NCBI RefSeq assembly: GCF_018812025.1
Contig: NC_063058.1
Span: 23,467,797-23,531,796, forward strand
Length of the DNA stretch: 64,000 nucleotides
Source: Megalobrama amblycephala
Lineage: Eukaryota; Chordata; Actinopteri; Cypriniformes; Xenocyprididae
Direction of reading: 5' to 3'
The notes under the pieces were generated by a model. That model did no database searches. It was not told the DNA's origin and saw only the letters and a list, made by a program, of their open reading frames with translations. Position 1 is the stretch's first letter, and each line of letters starts with the position of its first letter. Both the position numbers and the translations under genes were made by a program. This document shows, piece by piece, positions 62,028-64,000 of this stretch.

Positions 62028-64000
62028 GTGAGTCTAGTTTCCAATCTCTCTTGTCTTCTCAAAGTTTATCCCTTCATCCTGCTAATGCCATTTTCAAGGG
62101 TGGAACAGCTTTTCACCTGAACTAGCACTCCTCCCCCCAACTATAAAGCACTCACATACACAAATACTTAAGAAATGATACTAAATTATTAATAAAAAAT
62201 AAACCTTACTTACCTATTTGAAGTTTACTCTTCTCCTCATGGTTGCATCAAATCGTTTAAAGTGTGTGCAAAGCAATGTTTAAATATGTTCTGAGTTTGT
62301 CACATCACAGAAAAATGTGTTACTAACCACCCAGCCATATCTGAATGTAAAAAACCAGCAAGTAAATAAAACGTTATAAAAATCTTGAAAAAATGAGCAG
62401 TATTCTGCTCTCAAAAGCTGGGGGAATGTCCGCTATTGGCGCTGAAACCGTACCCACTCACAGGAAAGCTTACATTAATTGATGGGCACGTTCTGCCGAC
62501 AATGGCAACAGATGTCAGCAGGATGGGAAGATGAAGTTACTCTGAAACTGTAGTTTGACAAGCTAAAAGCTACTCATAAGTTAGTAAAGTTACATTCTGA
62601 AAAGTCAGTTAGCTACACTACAAGTTACTTTCAAAAAGTAGCCAGCTACATTGAAGCCACTTTTTTTTTTTTACTCTTACAAACAGGCCTAACTGAATAA
62701 TTGTTAATGGAGAATGTTATAAGTAAAATATTTAGGGTTTAAAACAACATAATGCAATGCAATTATCAAGTCTTATTCAAGTAGGGTAAATTCAGGTTGA
62801 TTCCCTGACAGCAACATAGTGTCGGGCCAGATCCGGCCCACATCTGGTCCGTGTGTAATCCACATGTACCAGATCTGGGCCACACTATATTGCTGTCTGG
62901 GTTGGGACACATTTTTTCCAGAACAATGGCATTTTAATGGCAAACACTATTCCAATCATTTGATTTTGTAAACTATCCAAAACACACAATACTCAAATAT
63001 AGCCTATATCTCAAACTGTCTGTCAAAACTGCTATCAAAATTGACTGCACCCACACAAGCCAGCAAATCGTGCTACATTAGTGCTGTTCTCGACAATATA
63101 CCTTTGTAAAAGTGGAGATGAACAAATAGACACAGCCTGCATAGAGATTTAAGATTAAGACTCTCTTTGACACAAAAACATACCCTTCTGTGAGTTACTG
63201 TTTTTAATGTTGATCATTATTATACGAGCAAACAGAATGCAGTGTTTCCCGAATACATTTTAAACAGTATTGTCAGTATTTTTGCTCTATTTTGCAAACG
63301 AAAGCCACAGCAGAACTGCAGCACACAAGCTGTGTTTCGTGAACGAATCTGCGGCTTTGAACGAATCGTCAATGATTCAACGAACCATTCATAAATACAG
63401 CCGCTTCTCTTTGGAACAAAAGTGGGCGTTTCTGTATTTGTGGGTATTTTCAAACTGGTGGGTGTTTATATATCATGCAATGAAAATGATCCCCTTCACC
63501 CAACCCCACCCCTAAACCCTACCCACAAATCAGGTAATGCTCTCAGAAACGCCCCTCTGTTTATGGCCTCGCCCATCAATCATTAATGTCCTGCAGACTT
63601 GGGCTTGCTTTGATACTGAAAGAATGAATGACTGATTCAGTCATAAAGACAGTGAGTTACCGCCACCTACTGGTGATTTTAATGTAATATTTAAAAGTAT
63701 CACTTCGTTTTTATCATCATTATTGAATTTTTTTTTTTTTAAATTTATTTAAAGCATTATTTATTTTATAAAGGTATTTAAGAAGGCAAATTTGTCCCTT
63801 AATTTAAAAAGGTGTAACTGCACTATGTACTATGTGGAAAAGAGAGGGTACGCAGAAGGATGTTAAATCCCTCAGGGGGTTTGACACTCTAAAAAGTTTG
63901 AGAACCACTGAAAAGGGATATGTAGAACTGCACAAGTGCTACTGCTAAGAGTGCAATGTCAATACAACCTGTTATCTTGATTCAAATTTTTAATAAGCTT
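62028..64000. other. Intron of gene 2 at the right edge
   Basis: No exon for the second half of D' was found. A short imperfect palindrome lies at 62818-62895 (CCAGATCCGGCCC and CCAGATCTGGGCC). Near 63890-63910 AGTTTGAGAACCACTG is the inverted end of a hAT-type element whose other end I did not find. The rest is AT-rich and unassigned. Confidence 0.45.

Overview
This is eukaryotic DNA, almost certainly from a teleost fish and probably a cyprinid relative. The genes are split into many short exons with GT/AG introns, and the sequence between them is crowded with fish-type transposons: hAT, Tc1, TTAA-flanked palindromic elements of Kolobok type, L2-like LINE pieces and an LTR. There are no operons, CRISPR arrays or bacterial genes. 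All coordinates come from reading the sequence by eye; exon edges were set by splice consensus, reading phase and domain homology.

Two secreted gel-forming mucin genes lie head to tail on the + strand. Gene 1 (19-33031) enters from the left edge already inside its N-terminal von Willebrand assemblies. It shows the end of D1, a complete D2, the D' TIL unit, an 8.3 kb exon of Thr/Ser/Pro tandem repeats, and a complete C-terminal region: a D4 assembly with a GDPH self-cleavage motif, two VWC-like modules and a CTCK cystine knot, then TAA at 33029-33031. The C-terminus looks most like MUC2. Gene 2 (46383 to beyond the right edge) starts with a TATA box and signal peptide and shows D1, D2 and the start of D'. 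From the D1 TIL onward its exon lengths and phases match gene 1, so the pair arose by tandem duplication. A MUC2-like gene followed in the same direction by another gel-forming mucin resembles the vertebrate MUC2-MUC5 cluster.

Layout: 1-7059 gene 1 D domains; 7060-15282 transposon-filled intron (TTAA composite, then an L2-like LINE split by a hAT with 8-bp target duplications); 15283-16282 exactly 1000 N; 16283-24583 PTS repeats; 24714-33031 C-terminal exons; 33032-46339 intergenic, mostly one Tc1 element holding a hAT, which in turn holds an LTR and a zinc-finger-bearing element, plus a LINE insertion and a THAP-bearing element; 46383-62027 gene 2 exons; 62028-64000 intron.

The protein products would be secreted, linked by disulfides through CTCK and D domains, and heavily O-glycosylated to form mucus. 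The main oddities are the missing D3 and CysD region of gene 1 (assembly gap or real loss), frame breaks in the PTS exon, a cysteine swap in gene 1 D2, and zinc-finger and THAP coding sequences carried inside transposons.
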